From: Siphonodentalium dalli | Taxonomy: Eukaryota > Mollusca > Scaphopoda > Gadilida > Siphonodentaliidae | Assembly (NCBI GenBank): GCA_032622095.1 | Contig: CP136066.1 | Span: forward strand, 113,231,319 to 113,295,318 | Direction of reading: 5' to 3' | DNA length: 64,000 nt | Part shown: in pieces, positions 46,201 through 59,225 of the stretch | Layout of the letters: every line of letters begins with the position of its first letter | Position numbering within the stretch: the stretch's first letter is position 1 | Position numbers and translations under genes: made by a program | The notes under the pieces: generated by a model | What the model saw: the letters and a program-made list of their open reading frames with translations, nothing else | What the model was told of the DNA's origin: nothing | Databases searched by the model: none

Positions 46201-49069
46201 TTAATATATTTTGGGGAAAGATATCTCAGCCTCTTCTGAACGATCAATATCAGACAGCGATAATCCTCCAAAGTAACTCAATTACATAGTGTGTCATAGA
46301 TAAAGCAGAGGATTATAACGAAATATGCAGACAGCAAAGTAATTCAATTACATATTATCCTCGAGATCAAGAAGAGGATTTATAAAGCAATATGCAACGT
46401 TCTGGCGCTAGGTTACCATGATACAAATCAGCATTATAGATAACAGCATAAAGTTCCTCGAATTCCGTTACTAATCTCATCAACAAATCGATTGTTCATG
46501 TTATATTAGTCAATTGGAGAGTACTCGTGTGTGTGGCTCATTCAGGGTTCGCGATGCCGCTTGCAAAATGTAAAACTAATTCACAGTTGGCAAATTTATT
46601 TTCAATTGGCAAAACAATGGCAAGTGAGTGTTTCATTACAACAAGAAAGTACTCTTTACCCGTTGATGCAAATCAAGGAAAGTTAACACCTCTACCAAGG
46701 TAGTTAATCTCATTGCATATTAGATAGGAATGGGCAATGTGTTTCATGGTTATGTTTACATGAGTAATCCAGTTGCGTTGGAGGTGATGCAAGTTGATGT
46801 AGTCATCAAACAATTATATTGGTTCATTATTTTAGAATAATCCACTGGAGTATCAAGAATTATACAAAATTATGGCAGGTGCTGTTGGGATTTATTTCTT
46901 GTTCTTTGGTGTCAATTTAGCACAGACTGCAGTATGGAAAGAAAACAAAACATCGGTTAACTAAATTTCGGCTCGATATCATTTTGGCAAATTGCAGGAG
47001 AATATGGAAAACATATTCGTCTGTTTGAAAACTAAAGGGGAACAGAATTCTGAGATGGGTTAAATTATATATATGCAGAGTGTTTATTTTGAATATAATT
47101 GTACCAAAAAACAGTCAAGCATAGTTAAGCATCTGTTGACTACGGGAAATTATTGCTATATCAGTGGCTATATGTAAAAAAAAATGAACCTGCTCGGGTT
47201 CATTTAATACAGACATTAGCGTCGTGTGCGCACGACAGCCCAGAAGGGTTATTAATGGCATTTGCGATTATTTGTCGCCCCATGGTCCAGTCACACAAAC
47301 CAACCATAATTAGCTCCCTTCATGTCATCACATTATTTCTAAGTAATACAACATCAGCCCTGTGCCGTGGGGACGCTAGCGATGTGTGCCGTCGCAATTT
47401 ACAAACTTGGTGCAAACAAGAAACGTGCCGAGAAACGCCGATAATATCTTTGTCAATTCACATCAATTATATCAGGAGGAACCTGTCGCAGACGGAATGT
47501 TATTTTTCCCGGTGTCTAAGAACACTGAGTACACATTCCAACATATGGTGCAACATATGGTACGGCAATGTGCCTATGTGACAATGTGCCTATATACGAC
47601 AATGTTCCTATATAGAATAATTTCAAACTTCGAATACTTACCAACCCCGTATAGTAAGACAAAGTGTTATATGTTAATTTCAGATGTACAACAGAAAAGA
47701 CATGGTTGAGTAGTTTATATTTGAAACTTGGGTAAGAAATAGCACAACTGTGACCCTAAGCTAGACAGAATCATCCAATACTTTTTTAAAGAAACCAAGA
47801 ACATCTTGTTCTCAGCAGCTATCATTTTTATACTAACCTCACGTTATGGAATAGCATAGAAAACGATTTCACATCATGCTAAAATAACCAGTTTCAATTT
47901 TGAAATAGTAAATTGCAAGATCGAGGAGGTCGTCGACGCTCAGGCGACTCCGCTCGACAATGTATGCCCTCTTCGGAAATCCATTATTAAAAAAATGTAA
48001 TACTGTTATGCCCACCGCGACCATACAGGGAGCACACTCTACCAATTTATGGACTCGTCATCAAGTATATACATGTAGCTGCTCGGTTGCAACAGGAAGA
48101 GTTCCTATGCATTGAATAATTATAATAACGCCGCGCAAGACTGTTCTGATATATGAAACATAATGGAGATACACATCAATACTTATCCCCAATATGTTTC
48201 ATATACCTAGAATAAGTTTACCTCTTTAAGATATTCATTAGCAACACTTGATTGAAGAATTGTCATTATTGTGTAACACACTACGTTTATTTGACATAAA
48301 ATTGTCATATCGAACGTGAAAGACGTAGTTTTATAAGAAATACGCTGACAGTTTGTTGCACTTTTTCAGTTTTCAATGTATATGAATATCCCAGACGCTC
48401 GAACAGAAAGTTGCTACAGAAAAACCTCTTTACAAATTCTTATCACATATTACCAACACATACAATTGCCTGCTGGGGCAGTGGACCGATGTTGATCGGT
48501 GATTGTTCTGTTGCAATGAACACTGTCGGTGGATGGCTTGATCATATGTATCGTTTGTTTGCTATATTTAAGCAGTGCAGGGGGGGGGCATTTTTTTTAA
48601 ATTGTTGGATAAATCAGATTAAATTTTATGGTAGTTTCAGCTAATTTGCGGAATACCTTCTGTCTCATGAACTCAACAAATGATTGATTTAAAGTTTCAT
48701 TTGTACATTAGGATACACAAGGCTATTCCTGGTTTTTATTTATGGCGTTACATAGTCTCTGTTAGCTCAATGAATTTCTGAATGAGAAGTTGTGACTTAG
48801 ATGTCATATGCATGGTGACTCATGGAACAGAATATGTGAGCAATTAGACGAAACCAAATCACGGTCTGTTATTTAAATTATTGCTTTCGATTAATTGGCA
48901 TTCTGTTGATCAAAGCTGTATTGGTATTTCGCTGGAAAGCTTGCGCAGGTTGGTACCCTATCAAGTTGGGCAGAAATGACAGAACAACAGCAGGTTATGT
49001 TGAAGGTACTTAACGAGGAATGATATATGTTTAAAGCGTTTTATACTAAATATTCAATGACGAGTAGTT
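46201..49069. other. long non-genic stretch
   Basis: Includes a two-copy ~68 bp direct repeat around 46265-46400 (AAGTAAYTCAATTACATA at 46271 and 46339) and a short tandem ACAATGTGCCTAT near 47563-47610. A 142-codon frame at 47153-47581 has no recognisable domain and is not called. Confidence 0.4.
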
Positions 49070-49260
49070 AGAGTGGTTTAGAAATTTTTCAGATAATAAG
49101 TTATTATCTGAACATTTCCCACTAATGAATATGAAACATTCTACTCTTGTATTATCTGTTTTCTGTCTTTCGTCCGTTGTTTTATCTGAACACCCAAATG
49201 AATAATAGGCCGTTCTAATGTATACTTTTGAATGGGTGAATCCATTTAGCATAGAACTGG
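49070..49260 (+). repeat. dispersed repeat family R1, copy B
   Basis: Shares TTGTATTATCTGTTTTCTGT, GAACACCCA and AATAATAGGCCGTTCTAATG with the other copies. It opens with the hairpin TTCAGATAATAA/TTATTATCTGAA (49096-49120), at the same relative place as the stem in copy A. Confidence 0.65.
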
Positions 49261-50554
49261 TTAGTATAGAACTGAACGGACAAAGAAAACCAATGGCCTC
49301 TCTATGGCGGCAAGGAACCTATGTTATTTTATCAAGTAGAAGTTCACTTCCCTACCTATATATAAAACAGGAACCTGATTTAATTGCATATATGTGTGGA
49401 GGAGTCAACTTTCCTGGTACAAGTGGAATTGTCTGATGACTGCACGTTTTACTCCTTGTAGTCTCCCATGTGTGAGTCAATATACTGATGCCAATGTAGT
49501 TGTCGACAACAACACTAACCAAAGAAAATATACACAAGAACTACTGATGACTTCCGGTTATGTTTCCCCATGAGACGACAACAAAGGGGGCGGTCACTCC
49601 GGATGTCAATACAAGGACTTGATGACACTAATTGGGACTGTCGACCCGCAGGTCACGCTCAGCCCCGAGCCTACAAGACACGATACATGGTAAACCCGTG
49701 GCATAATGGAGTTTGGTGGTTCGGTGTGCCGGTATTCACAAGCAATCGATACCACCAAATTAGCAAGCCTATCATTTACCGAGTATACAGTGATATAAAA
49801 TTCCACTCATATTTTGGGCGATGACCCAAATTAGCTTTGATGTCTTCTGTGAATTGTTACTTCGTCAAATGTCACCAACATGACGACAAGAGGGCGAGAC
49901 AGACAAATTTGAGTCGATATGGCAACAATGCCTGAGTTGACTCGATCTGGACTCATATTTGGGTCATAGAAAAGTTGGACTGTCGCAATATTAAAACCGT
50001 TCTATATAGAGCAGAATTTAGCTAAAATCAACGCCATACAGACATCTTATACTGAAGTGCATATGTTGTATAAAGCGAAATCAAAACTTGTGTTTATGTT
50101 AGCATGAACGTGGTTTTGATTCAATTACTAGGTTTTTTGAAGTCTTGAGTCTCTATATGGTATTTAAATTTAAGTTGTGAATTTAAGCATTTAACAATTG
50201 AACCGTTGTCGGGAAAATTGGTCCTCAACATAGATACATGGACGAAAACTGCAAAAAAATCACAAATGTGCTACGAGTTCCTCTTCTCATCCAACAGGGA
50301 CCATGGAAACTCAAATTGAGCGAGCGCAAAGTAGAAGAAGGTCTTGAAACGTGGAAACAATATTTTAACTTCAAGATAAACTTTAAGAATTTATCACATA
50401 AATCGGAGAAGTCAAATTTCCCGACAGAGAAAACATGGACTACAAACATCTATATATGATAAATTAGTGTGAAATTCAGCCAAATGCAAACATAAACACT
50501 GTCTCTAGATTTTCTGGTATCTGATTTCAAACTGGATAAAAATAGAGTCATATT
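49261..50554. other. non-genic sequence
   Basis: Open frames on opposite strands at 49570-49824 and 50225-50459 have no domain support. Confidence 0.4.
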
Positions 50555-50745
50555 GCTCACATTACTGGGGCGATTTATTCGGCCATGATTCCTTCAGACA
50601 ATGGAATCACCCACTCAGTTATACAAGTATACATTGGAATGGTCTATTATTCATTAAGATGGGTGGTCAGGTAAAAAAAAAAGAGACAGACAGAAAAACA
50701 GATGGTACCCATACAGAAGGAGACCTATTTATTGGAGGAAAATGA
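50555..50745 (-). repeat. dispersed repeat family R1, copy D
   Basis: The reverse complement carries AATAATAGACCATTCCAATG and TATAACTGAGTGGGTG as in copy A, and TCTGTTTTTCTGTCTGTCTC as in copy B. Confidence 0.6.
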
Positions 50746-50749
50746 TTAG

Positions 50750-50899
50750 ATAAATAGACAGAACACAACGCACATCTTAATCGAGAATCTTTTATCGAAT
50801 GAGTTGCGGATGGCGCTCGAGCGAATTGTAACTATGCGCCGTCCGCAACGAGTTCGATAAAATGTTCGAGATTATGATGCAAGTTGTGTTCTGTATTTA
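50750..50899. repeat. ~150 bp imperfect hairpin
   Basis: The arms run outwards from a ~20 nt centre at 50816-50835. GTTGCGGATGGCGC pairs with GCGCCGTCCGCAAC, then AATCTTTTATCGAA with TTCGATAAAATGTT, then ACAGAACACAAC (50758) with GTTGTGTTCTGT (ending 50894). Pairing is imperfect but continuous over about 60 bp per arm. It may be a miniature foldback or a small-RNA precursor. Confidence 0.75.
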
Positions 50900-51472
50900 T
50901 TCTACATCATTGTGTCATATAAATTAAATCCATTAATGTCACCATCATTGATACTATCACTACCTTTATTGTGATTTAACTCTGATGAATAACCAGTAAT
51001 TTTCCGGGCATCACCCGAATAGGATCTTTGACGTAATGTACGTCATCTTTCTTGACGACAACGTCAACAAGAATAGTTCCGGCTTGTATTCCACTAGAGG
51101 TAAACACTAATATGTATTCAATGGCTCGTAGTCCGTTGAATACATGTGCCTCGCGTCGATGGGTGTGTAATAATAAGTACAATAAATAACTTTTGAACTA
51201 ATTATCTGAACTACTCGTCCATGATTATTTAGTATATAAGAGTTAAACATGCCTCCTCGTATCCGCCCACCATACTAGGAATATTTTCAATATTGTTCCA
51301 GACATTTGTCTTTCTGTGGTGCCAATTTTAAGACATGTGCGTTATTTCGTAAAAGTTACTTTTAACGGAATAACGGGCATAGTTAGTTAGCTAGATAAAA
51401 CATACTATTTTAATATACATGTATAACAAGCCTTATATAGTACCGCTTGGGGGTATACCTTGTTATCATATA
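50900..51472. other. non-genic sequence
   Basis: Nothing recognisable. Confidence 0.45.
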
Positions 51473-51476
51473 TTAA

Positions 51477-51696
51477 AGGGGGACTGTACACTAAATCCGG
51501 ACATTTATGTGACCACCTCCTTTTATACTCAACAAAATATATGCAAGACATGAATGAATTTGAGCCATGGATTAGTGCAAAATATACTCATATTCTCTAT
51601 GAACAAACACATGGTAATTATAATGAAAATGAGTTTACGACTCAAGTCATCAACTCATTTTCATGATAATTACCATATTGTTTGGCCGGTGCCCCT
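51477..51696. mobile_element. 220 bp TTAA-type miniature element with strong internal hairpin
   Basis: Left TTAA at 51473-51476 then AGGGGGACTGTAC; right end, complemented, AGGGGCACCGG, next to TTAC (a decayed TTAA). The ends resemble those of 33694-34273. Two 25 bp arms (51611-51635 and 51652-51676; left arm starts ATGGTAATTATAATGAAAAT) pair with one mismatch around a 16 nt loop. Confidence 0.7.
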
Positions 51697-51700
51697 TTAC

Positions 51701-54700
51701 AATTTTATTTTTCTTGTTATTTTTTGGTATTCAACGTAATAGAGGGCAGTATCGACATCGGCTGTTAGTGTAGCCGAGAGGCCAAGCGACAATTCAACTT
51801 CGACATTAACCCGACAAGTTCAAAACATGCCTGGCAATAGGCTGCAGTTTACTACACATAGAGATGATAACACTTCCGTTTTGAAATGTACAAAGAACAC
51901 AATTTTCCAACATTCCAAATTGTTTCTACTTAAAACAATGGTGAGTTTTTATTACCAATTCGGGCACAAAACAAATTCAGTTTTATTCACCAAATCATGA
52001 ACTTCAACAAGGAACATCCTGGATATGAGTATTTAGCTTTTATTAATTCAAGTTACTCCAGAGTTTCCTAAATAGTGAATATGCATAGACATCAGTACGC
52101 GGCGTCACTGTGTTAATACCAGTTGACTTTTTAAACTTCTTGTTACGCGTTATTTTACTCCAATTATATAAATGCGTTTACTCTCTGGAAAGTAAATGAC
52201 TTACCTCTCAAACGGCGCATGCTTTTTTGAGTACCGAGCCGAAACAAGTTATTTACTCAGCTAAAACAAATTTGACTCAACCTTTTTACATCAAAAATAA
52301 ATTTGACCCATAAGGCAATATAAAGAACTACAAACTATGTATATAGCATATACGATCATGTAGTATGATGGACCATTTAAGCCTTAATGGGGTGTTTATA
52401 CATTAGCCGGCTAAGATCCTATTTTGAAATCTGAACCATGAAAATTGCAAAATCCTAGCATCTATACTTGCCTTAAGCTTTCCAATTGTTGGACATTTTC
52501 CATACTTGAAACTCCTATAAGGTTGGCTCATTTCCAACTGATGACCATTTCAGTCCAACAATTTGGCAAAAATAAAATAAGCAAATGTTGGTAAAAAAAA
52601 TCCCCACTAATAAATTGTTGGAAAACAAACTACGAGAACAATTTCAACATATTGTTGATGTCAAATTCCCCAACAAATGTTATGTCAGGTATGAAATTTC
52701 CAGCTATTGAATATTTTGACCACAGTTGGGATGAGACACACCCCCGCCAATCGCCACTATATACATGGTCATAGTGAACACCGAAATAAATGAAAAACAT
52801 ATTTTATTGTATAATGTGGAAATGGAAAATGTGTCACATCTGAGTCGCGATGTTATAACTTAAATATATAATGTATAATCCAATCCGAATGACTAGACAC
52901 CAATTTGTAGATGTATGCGACGAAATGATCTCAAAACTGACAATGGCCATGCGTTTGATGCGACACTCACTCTACAGATTTACTATGCACTCAAACAGGC
53001 ATTTAACAATGTTGTTTAAATATCTATAAAAATCACCAATAGCAATACCTGAAACCATCCTTCTAAAAGGAAGCGGCTAGATGTTTACAGCCTACAACAA
53101 TATCATATTGCAGTTTAGTGAGAACTAAAGGGGAAACTATTAACAAGCAAAGGAGACAAATGAATGTATGCGTATCTTTGCCGGCGATGTGTGACAGTCT
53201 TCAGTAACTTTCGCCGGCTAACTCGTTCGTCGCATAGATCGATAACCGGCTATGTGTAAACGGAACCTAAATGGAGTCATAAAATACAACACCTTTTGTT
53301 ATTGCTACACGTTAAAATAGAAAACATTCAACATTTTAACCAATGACTGACCAATATATAGTAGACTGTAACACACCATGCTGTCCACAACCCTGCATTC
53401 GTGCATGCATTAATGCCACATTAGTGATATACACAATGCTATTACAGTAGTACTATTATAGTTATCAGGGGTGTATAAAGGGTGGTAGATGGTTTGTACA
53501 TGTATAATCCGTAAATACACATTTGGTTGTTGAGTTATCCGTTTCAGATGATTTGAACAATGTTATCTTGACCTCCATACGGGTATCATACATGAGAATA
53601 AAACTTTGTGACTATTGCTATCCTACTTGTCAGAACCATGAATATATGTTTATTTTAAAAAATATTTATGTAAATATCTTTTCTAAGAAATAATAAATGG
53701 AAATAAACACATGTGATGCATTGCAAGTCTGTTAATCCAGATATAAACGAGGATTCTTTGAAAGATGGCTTTAAATAGCGTGTCTAAAAATAATAAGTGA
53801 ACAAATTGGGAATAAAAATAAATAAGTGGGTATATACCTGAAAGGTTGTAGTACAAAAAAAAACTTTAAAATAGTAGAAAACAGGATTGGTTGGCCTACG
53901 TTCTGGAATGTTGTTATGACTCTGACCCAGCAGAAGAAAAAACTGTCGATATTATATTATTTTTATGTTTGCATTATCTAGTGAACCATTTGAAGTTACT
54001 CTAAATCATTCTTGAATATATACTAAGCCACTTTAATACGCGTTCAGTCGTTTCACTCAATGCAAAAGCATAACATCAGTGCCTGGTTATGTAACTCGCC
54101 ATTTTGTCATTTAGTTGATATGGTGAAAATAGGTGATAGCAAAAACTTTCTCAACAGCAAGATATTGTAAGATGTTATTTGTCTGACTGTTCTGCAGTAC
54201 AAAAAAAACCCCAAGAAGGCGCGTGCGTGTCAAATGAATGATTTGTATTTGTGAATATTAATCCATGTGCAACTTTGCCAAAATTAAGCACATTGTCGGA
54301 TTCATAAGAGAAAATAGGCTGAAATGTTTGATGACTTTTAAGTTTTTCATGAATTCTAAACACCATGCATTCCACGCGTACACGTCATAATGTTTGGGGT
54401 GAACTTGGCTGGATAATTTTTTCATACTTCATATCAGTTCTGACATTATTTTTCTTCCCACCTATTTTTCACCACATCCTTAATTAAGTTCACTTTTGGG
54501 ACCCACGTTGCACATTCGTTCTGCATGAGTTCTCTGCACAGTAAGTAAGGTAATGCTTTATTCTCACACGGATGCACATTTTTATTTGCATCTGTTATCG
54601 GAAAACTGAATTAGTTTTATCCATGTTCTGTTCCCGGCGGAGACGAAATATGTATATATGATATTTCTTAATATATTTACCGAATGTCTATTGGAACGCG

Positions 54701-55102
54701 CCATCTGATCGTGGGAATTAGAAGCAGACTTATCGCTAACCAGAGGCAGCGGCTTCGATTCTAAATTGCAGTACTTCGATTCCGTCATGAAAATTTAATG
54801 GTCGCCACGAGCGGAAGTTGATACATGTTGATTGGTGCATTGAATAATTCGATTGTGCTTTCTCCGCGCCGCCAAAATGATGCATCCAATACGTGATTCC
54901 TTCAGACGATGGGATATATTAAACGGCACAGAAATCCAGCCGAGACCCAAGGGAGCCTGGCGATTACCGGGCCACACAATCGAGCGCGTACCATAAACAC
55001 TTCCGGTCGCCAAATGTGTTCGTAGCGGAGTTGCTCGGCTGCATGATATAACATCAATGGAGGTTTGCATTTTTGATGGAATATCGCTGTTTGATTCAGC
55101 TT
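51701..55102. other. long non-genic stretch
   Basis: About 3.4 kb without supported genes. Around 52480-52700 the words GTTGGA, TCCAACAA and CAACAAATG recur on both strands, a possible decayed element; a weakly similar stretch lies at 18170-18235. From about 54690 the sequence is less A+T-rich and leads into the CRE pair. Confidence 0.4.
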
Positions 55103-55137
55103 TGACGTCATAGCTGTTGGCATCATATGTGACGTCA
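55103..55137. promoter_or_regulatory. pair of perfect CRE palindromes
   Basis: TGACGTCA occurs at 55103-55110 and 55130-55137, 27 bp apart. This is the consensus CREB/ATF site in animals. The surrounding 54690-55320 has more CpG than its neighbours, which would fit a promoter. No transcription start, first exon or downstream gene can be shown within the window. Confidence 0.35.
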
Positions 55138-56262
55138 GTCTATCCACCTGGTGAGTGAAGCGTGTCGTGTGTTAGTCTGAAAAACTATTTGAGCTCTCTC
55201 TCGCTCTCTCATCGACACAATGTAGCTAGATAAGTAGCACGAGAGTGATAAAGGGTGAGACAGGGTGACACGGAACCAAGTTCTTCTATAGCTGCAAGTC
55301 AATGATATCGACGACATTCAAGCAACAGCAACAGAACGCAATGGCATTTTGTTTTTGCACTCGGACATTTTGGGGATCCGCAACCTCTATATACAGAACA
55401 AGTTTTACATCCAAATTGTAGACTCCCATCCAAATTGCACTTCATATAGCGCTTGTTTTAAACATGTTTTAATGTTTCAAATGTATATGCATATATATTG
55501 GATTTTCGCTATATAGGAATTGATATGGTGCTTGACAAAGTTCATCGGTGCCAACATGGTGCCGAACGGGGGAAATTCTGATCCACAATGTATTCACTTT
55601 GCGCCGAACTTTAGTCCAGCATGCATAATTATATAGTGGCAGAATAAGTCGCCAACATCATATTTGGTGAATAATGACACACATCAGCAACATCTTGCCA
55701 TTAGCAATCACCCCGAAAATGCACACATAATGTAACTTTGTGTAGACCCTAAAATGTACCACTGTTTTATAATATCTTAGTATACAGTGTACAACGGTGT
55801 CCCTAACATTTGTTTTGCTCCGAATATGTGTAAATTGGTTATGTCCCCAGGAGGATGACAAATCACTGTTTTGACAAACAATCATACGCGGTGACCATTC
55901 ACACTGTGGAAATTCACGTGATTTCGGGTTGGCCGAGACGAGCGCAAACGTACAAAAACAAAATATATGAGGAACGACACAAAACGTAGCGTTTTGACTG
56001 TTACGAGCATATACTAGTTTATTTTTCAAACAAGTATATACCTTATTTGTTCGGAAATACTCAGTTGAGGTCTATAACATTATGACCATAGCTGTCAGTT
56101 GGAGGTTCGTGGAATACAGTCGAGTCCATACATCTAGGAGAATACTTCGACTGACAACTTTGTCAGAATGTTATAGAGCAAACAAATGTGAGTTTGGACA
56201 CAAATGAGTTATCAGCTTGTTTGGAAAATAGTATAGCATAATGCTAGTAGCTGCAAAAATAC
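55138..56262. other. non-genic sequence
   Basis: Contains a CTCT-rich stretch at 55193-55210 and a short CAGCAACAG run near 55325. A minus-strand 123-codon frame (55658-56029) has no domain. Confidence 0.4.
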
Positions 56263-57326
56263 TATAAAGTTATTATACAATGTTGTGTACAGTATGTGTT
56301 TTTCTTGTACGAGTCCAGGTTGTGGTGAAAAGTCATATTGGACGAGACACGCCATTGTCGAGTCCAATATGACTTTTCACCACAACCTGGACGAGTACAA
56401 GAAAAACTCATACTGTGCACAACCGTGTATAATGACATTTTTATTATCCATCTGTATGTTTATCCAAATTTTGGAAATAAAACTTTTGTGGTTATTTTTG
56501 GTATTAGTCGGCACTTAATTCTCTATAAAAGCCTGTACCGTATATTGATCATCAGAAAGCATATTTGGAAAAGTAAACACGGAAGTGAGAAAAAAATCCA
56601 TCAATGTTGCGCGCGCATCACAATTTCACCGATTCATTTCGCAATAGAGTTAATTCGTGACGTCACGGAGTCCAATATGAGAAGTCATATTGTACAGTCG
56701 GGAGTCCAATATGACTTTCGGGAGTCCAATATGACTTTTCCAGGACTATCACGTGGCGGCTTTTGCCCAATCGGAAATGGTGTTAGTTAAGGGGTGGATA
56801 ATAATATGTATTATTATCCATCCCTTAACTAACACTATTTCTGATTGTGCAAAAGCTGCCACGTGATTATCCGGGGAAAGTCATATTGGACTCCAGAATG
56901 TCATATTGGACTCCCAAGTGTGCAATATGACTTTTTTTTATCCGGACTCTGTGACGTCATGAGTTAACTCTATTGCGAAATCAATCGGTGAAATTGTGAT
57001 GCGTATGCAACACTGGTGGATTTAGCAGACGTTTCACTTTCGCATTGAGTTTTTTTTCACTTCCGTGTTTACTGTTTCAAATCATGCTTTCTGATGATCA
57101 ATTACGACTTTTATAGAGAATTAAGTGCCGACAAATACCAAAAATAACAAAACAAAATTTATTCCCAACATTTGGATAAACATACAGATGGATAATAAAA
57201 AAGGTTGTGGTTAAAAGGTCATATTGGACTCGACACTGCATGTCTCGTCCAATATGACTTTCATCACAACCTGGACTCGTACAAGAAAAACACATACTGT
57301 ACACAACATTGTAAAATAACTTTATA
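56263..57326. mobile_element. 1.06 kb near-palindrome with nested hairpins
   Basis: The two halves are inverted copies centred near 56795. The outer ends read TATAAAGTTATT and its complement; the centre is TGGATAATAATA/TATTATTATCCA. AGTCATATTGGACTC and its variants recur about ten times in both orientations, and near each end they make a further hairpin (around 56330-56390 and 57215-57260). Flanking TA/TA would suit a Tc1/mariner-type foldback, but the duplication is not provable because TA is common here. Frames spanning it are by-products of symmetry. Confidence 0.88.
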
Positions 57327-57489
57327 ATATGTCATATCCTAGTTTATTACCTCTTTCCTCGTTTCTGGTCTCGTTTGCGATCGTCTCGGCCATTTTTAAT
57401 GCGTGATACTCATCAAATCGAAACCAAGTGATTCCCCACCGTGATTCATCCATAGTATACTAAAGAGTAAGCCCTTTACAATACTTTAT

Positions 57490-59020
57490 TGCGCATTCAT
57501 AGATTTCGAAAAAGCGTTCGATAAAGTTTGGAGAAAAGGCCTTTGGCATAAATTGATAAAATCTAGAATAACTGGAAAAACTCTCAGAGTAATAACTAAT
57601 CTGTATAATGATATCAAGTCGTGCGTGCAACACCTAGGTGCTAAATCCCAATATTTCGAGTGTCTCTCAGGGGTTAGACAGGGCGAAAAACCTCTCACCC
57701 CTTCTTTTTTCCATCTACCTTAATGACCTGGACACTTTTCTCGCCGAACAAGGCACGAAAGGTCTTAGTACCATCTCAGATGAAATTGCCGCGAAACTGC
57801 ATATATATGTTCAATTATTTGTCCTTTTATACGCAGACGACACAGTAGTTATGGCAGAGACAGCGGGAAAACTGAAAAAGCAGCTTTTATCATTTGAAAG
57901 ATATTGTGATATCTGGAAATTAACAGTAAACGCAGACAAAACAAAAATTGTAATGTTCTCTAAACACGGTTTACCAAAAAATGCACAATTTAAACTCGAT
58001 GGTAAAAGTATCGAAGTGGTTAAAAACTTCAATTATCTCGGAATTATTCTCTCGAAGACGGGAAAATTTGGAGAAGCCAAGACAAATTTGGCTTCTAAAG
58101 GCATGAAAGCAATGTACTCTGTTATATCGAAAGCCCGTAAACACTGCTTGAGTATAAAAAACCAATTCGAATTATTTGATGCACAAGTAGTGCCAGTACT
58201 CCTATATGGGTGTGTGGTGTGGGGCCATGAAAATTGTGCTATTATTGAGAATGTTCACCGACAATTTATGAAGCACTTATTGCGAGTAAAACCTTCGACG
58301 GCTGACTACATGGTTTATGCAGAAACTGGCCGAATGCCATTAGAAATTTTAATTAAAACACGAATGATTAAATATTGGTGTAGAGTAGTTAACATGGATG
58401 AAAAGCGATATTCTAAAGTACTATATCAGTTATCACGCACGCTATCAGACGATTCAAATCACATCAGTTGGCTGAGTTCCATTCGCCACACCTTAGAGTC
58501 ATGCTCCCAAGCTCATATATTTGATAGCGACATTGCGACAAATGTAGACCAACTTATCGAGTACGTGAAATGTAGTCTGATTAGCCAATTCAGATCGAAC
58601 TGGGAAGCAGATCTGCAAAAATCTAGCCGGGGAAAAATATATCAGATATTCAAACATGATATCTCATATGAAAGCTATCTAGACACTCCAAATGAATTTA
58701 ATAGAACGATATTATGTAAATTTAGAACATCAAATCACCATTTGCCAGTGGAAACCGGTCGCTGGAATGGTACAGATGTAAGGGAACGAACGTGCCCGCT
58801 ATGTAGATATAACAGACTAGAAGACGAATTCCATTACCTATTTGAATGTGAAGCGCTTGAGCGCGAGAGAAAATGTCATATATCAAAAGAATACCTGAAT
58901 AGACCAAACATTACAACAATGGATGAACTTCTCAATGTACAAAACCCATGCCAGATACGGCGTCTATGCAAATTTATACATACCATTATTAAGAGGTTCG
59001 ACGAAAATCCGCCTGGTTGA
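57490..59020 (+). pseudogene. 5'-truncated LINE reverse transcriptase with one frameshift
   Basis: The first part (57490-~57690) reads 'CAFIDFEKAFDKVW' (RT motif A) through 'GVRQGE' (motif B). One extra base in an A-run near 57690 shifts the frame, and the rest is open to 59020: 'LSPLLFSIYLNDL', 'LLYADDTVVMAE' (motif C, the intact catalytic YADD), 'LTVNADKTKIVMF' and 'NYLGIILS' (thumb). The C-terminal domain includes 'VLLYGCVVWG' and a zinc knuckle C-x2-C-x9-H-x4-C ('CPLC' ... 'HYLFEC'). The family is common in lophotrochozoan genomes annotated as jockey/CR1-like; the clade is not fixed here. The endonuclease and RT N-terminus are missing, the usual result of 5' truncation during insertion. 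Apart from the frameshift it is little decayed. Confidence 0.93.
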
Positions 59021-59225
59021 CATATACCATCTGAACTATTTAGTTATTGATACGTATTAAACATTTCGAACGAGTACATATAATATTCTAATCGTACATG
59101 ATCTCCAATGCCGCCGTACATTTGTACATATTGTATATATATACTTGTTACCAATTTTTGTATATAAGTTATGTTAATCTCCATACGCATCTGTCATGTG
59201 TCATTAGAATAAATCATTGCCTAGT
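59021..59225 (+). mobile_element. probable 3' untranslated region of the LINE
   Basis: A+T-rich sequence after the LINE stop, with an AATAAA at about 59208. No target duplication was identified, so the element end is a guess. Confidence 0.4.

Noticed and set aside
47153-47581. 142-codon open frame
   Set aside because: Amino-acid order looks random; no domain, no neighbouring exon, and an overlapping frame of similar length exists.
54795-55147. Two overlapping minus-strand frames near the CRE pair
   Set aside because: No domain and mutually overlapping in different frames; the CpG content alone does not make a coding exon.
56285-56790. Open frames of 77 and 150 codons
   Set aside because: They lie inside the 1 kb palindrome and mirror its symmetry, with a matching shadow in the other arm.
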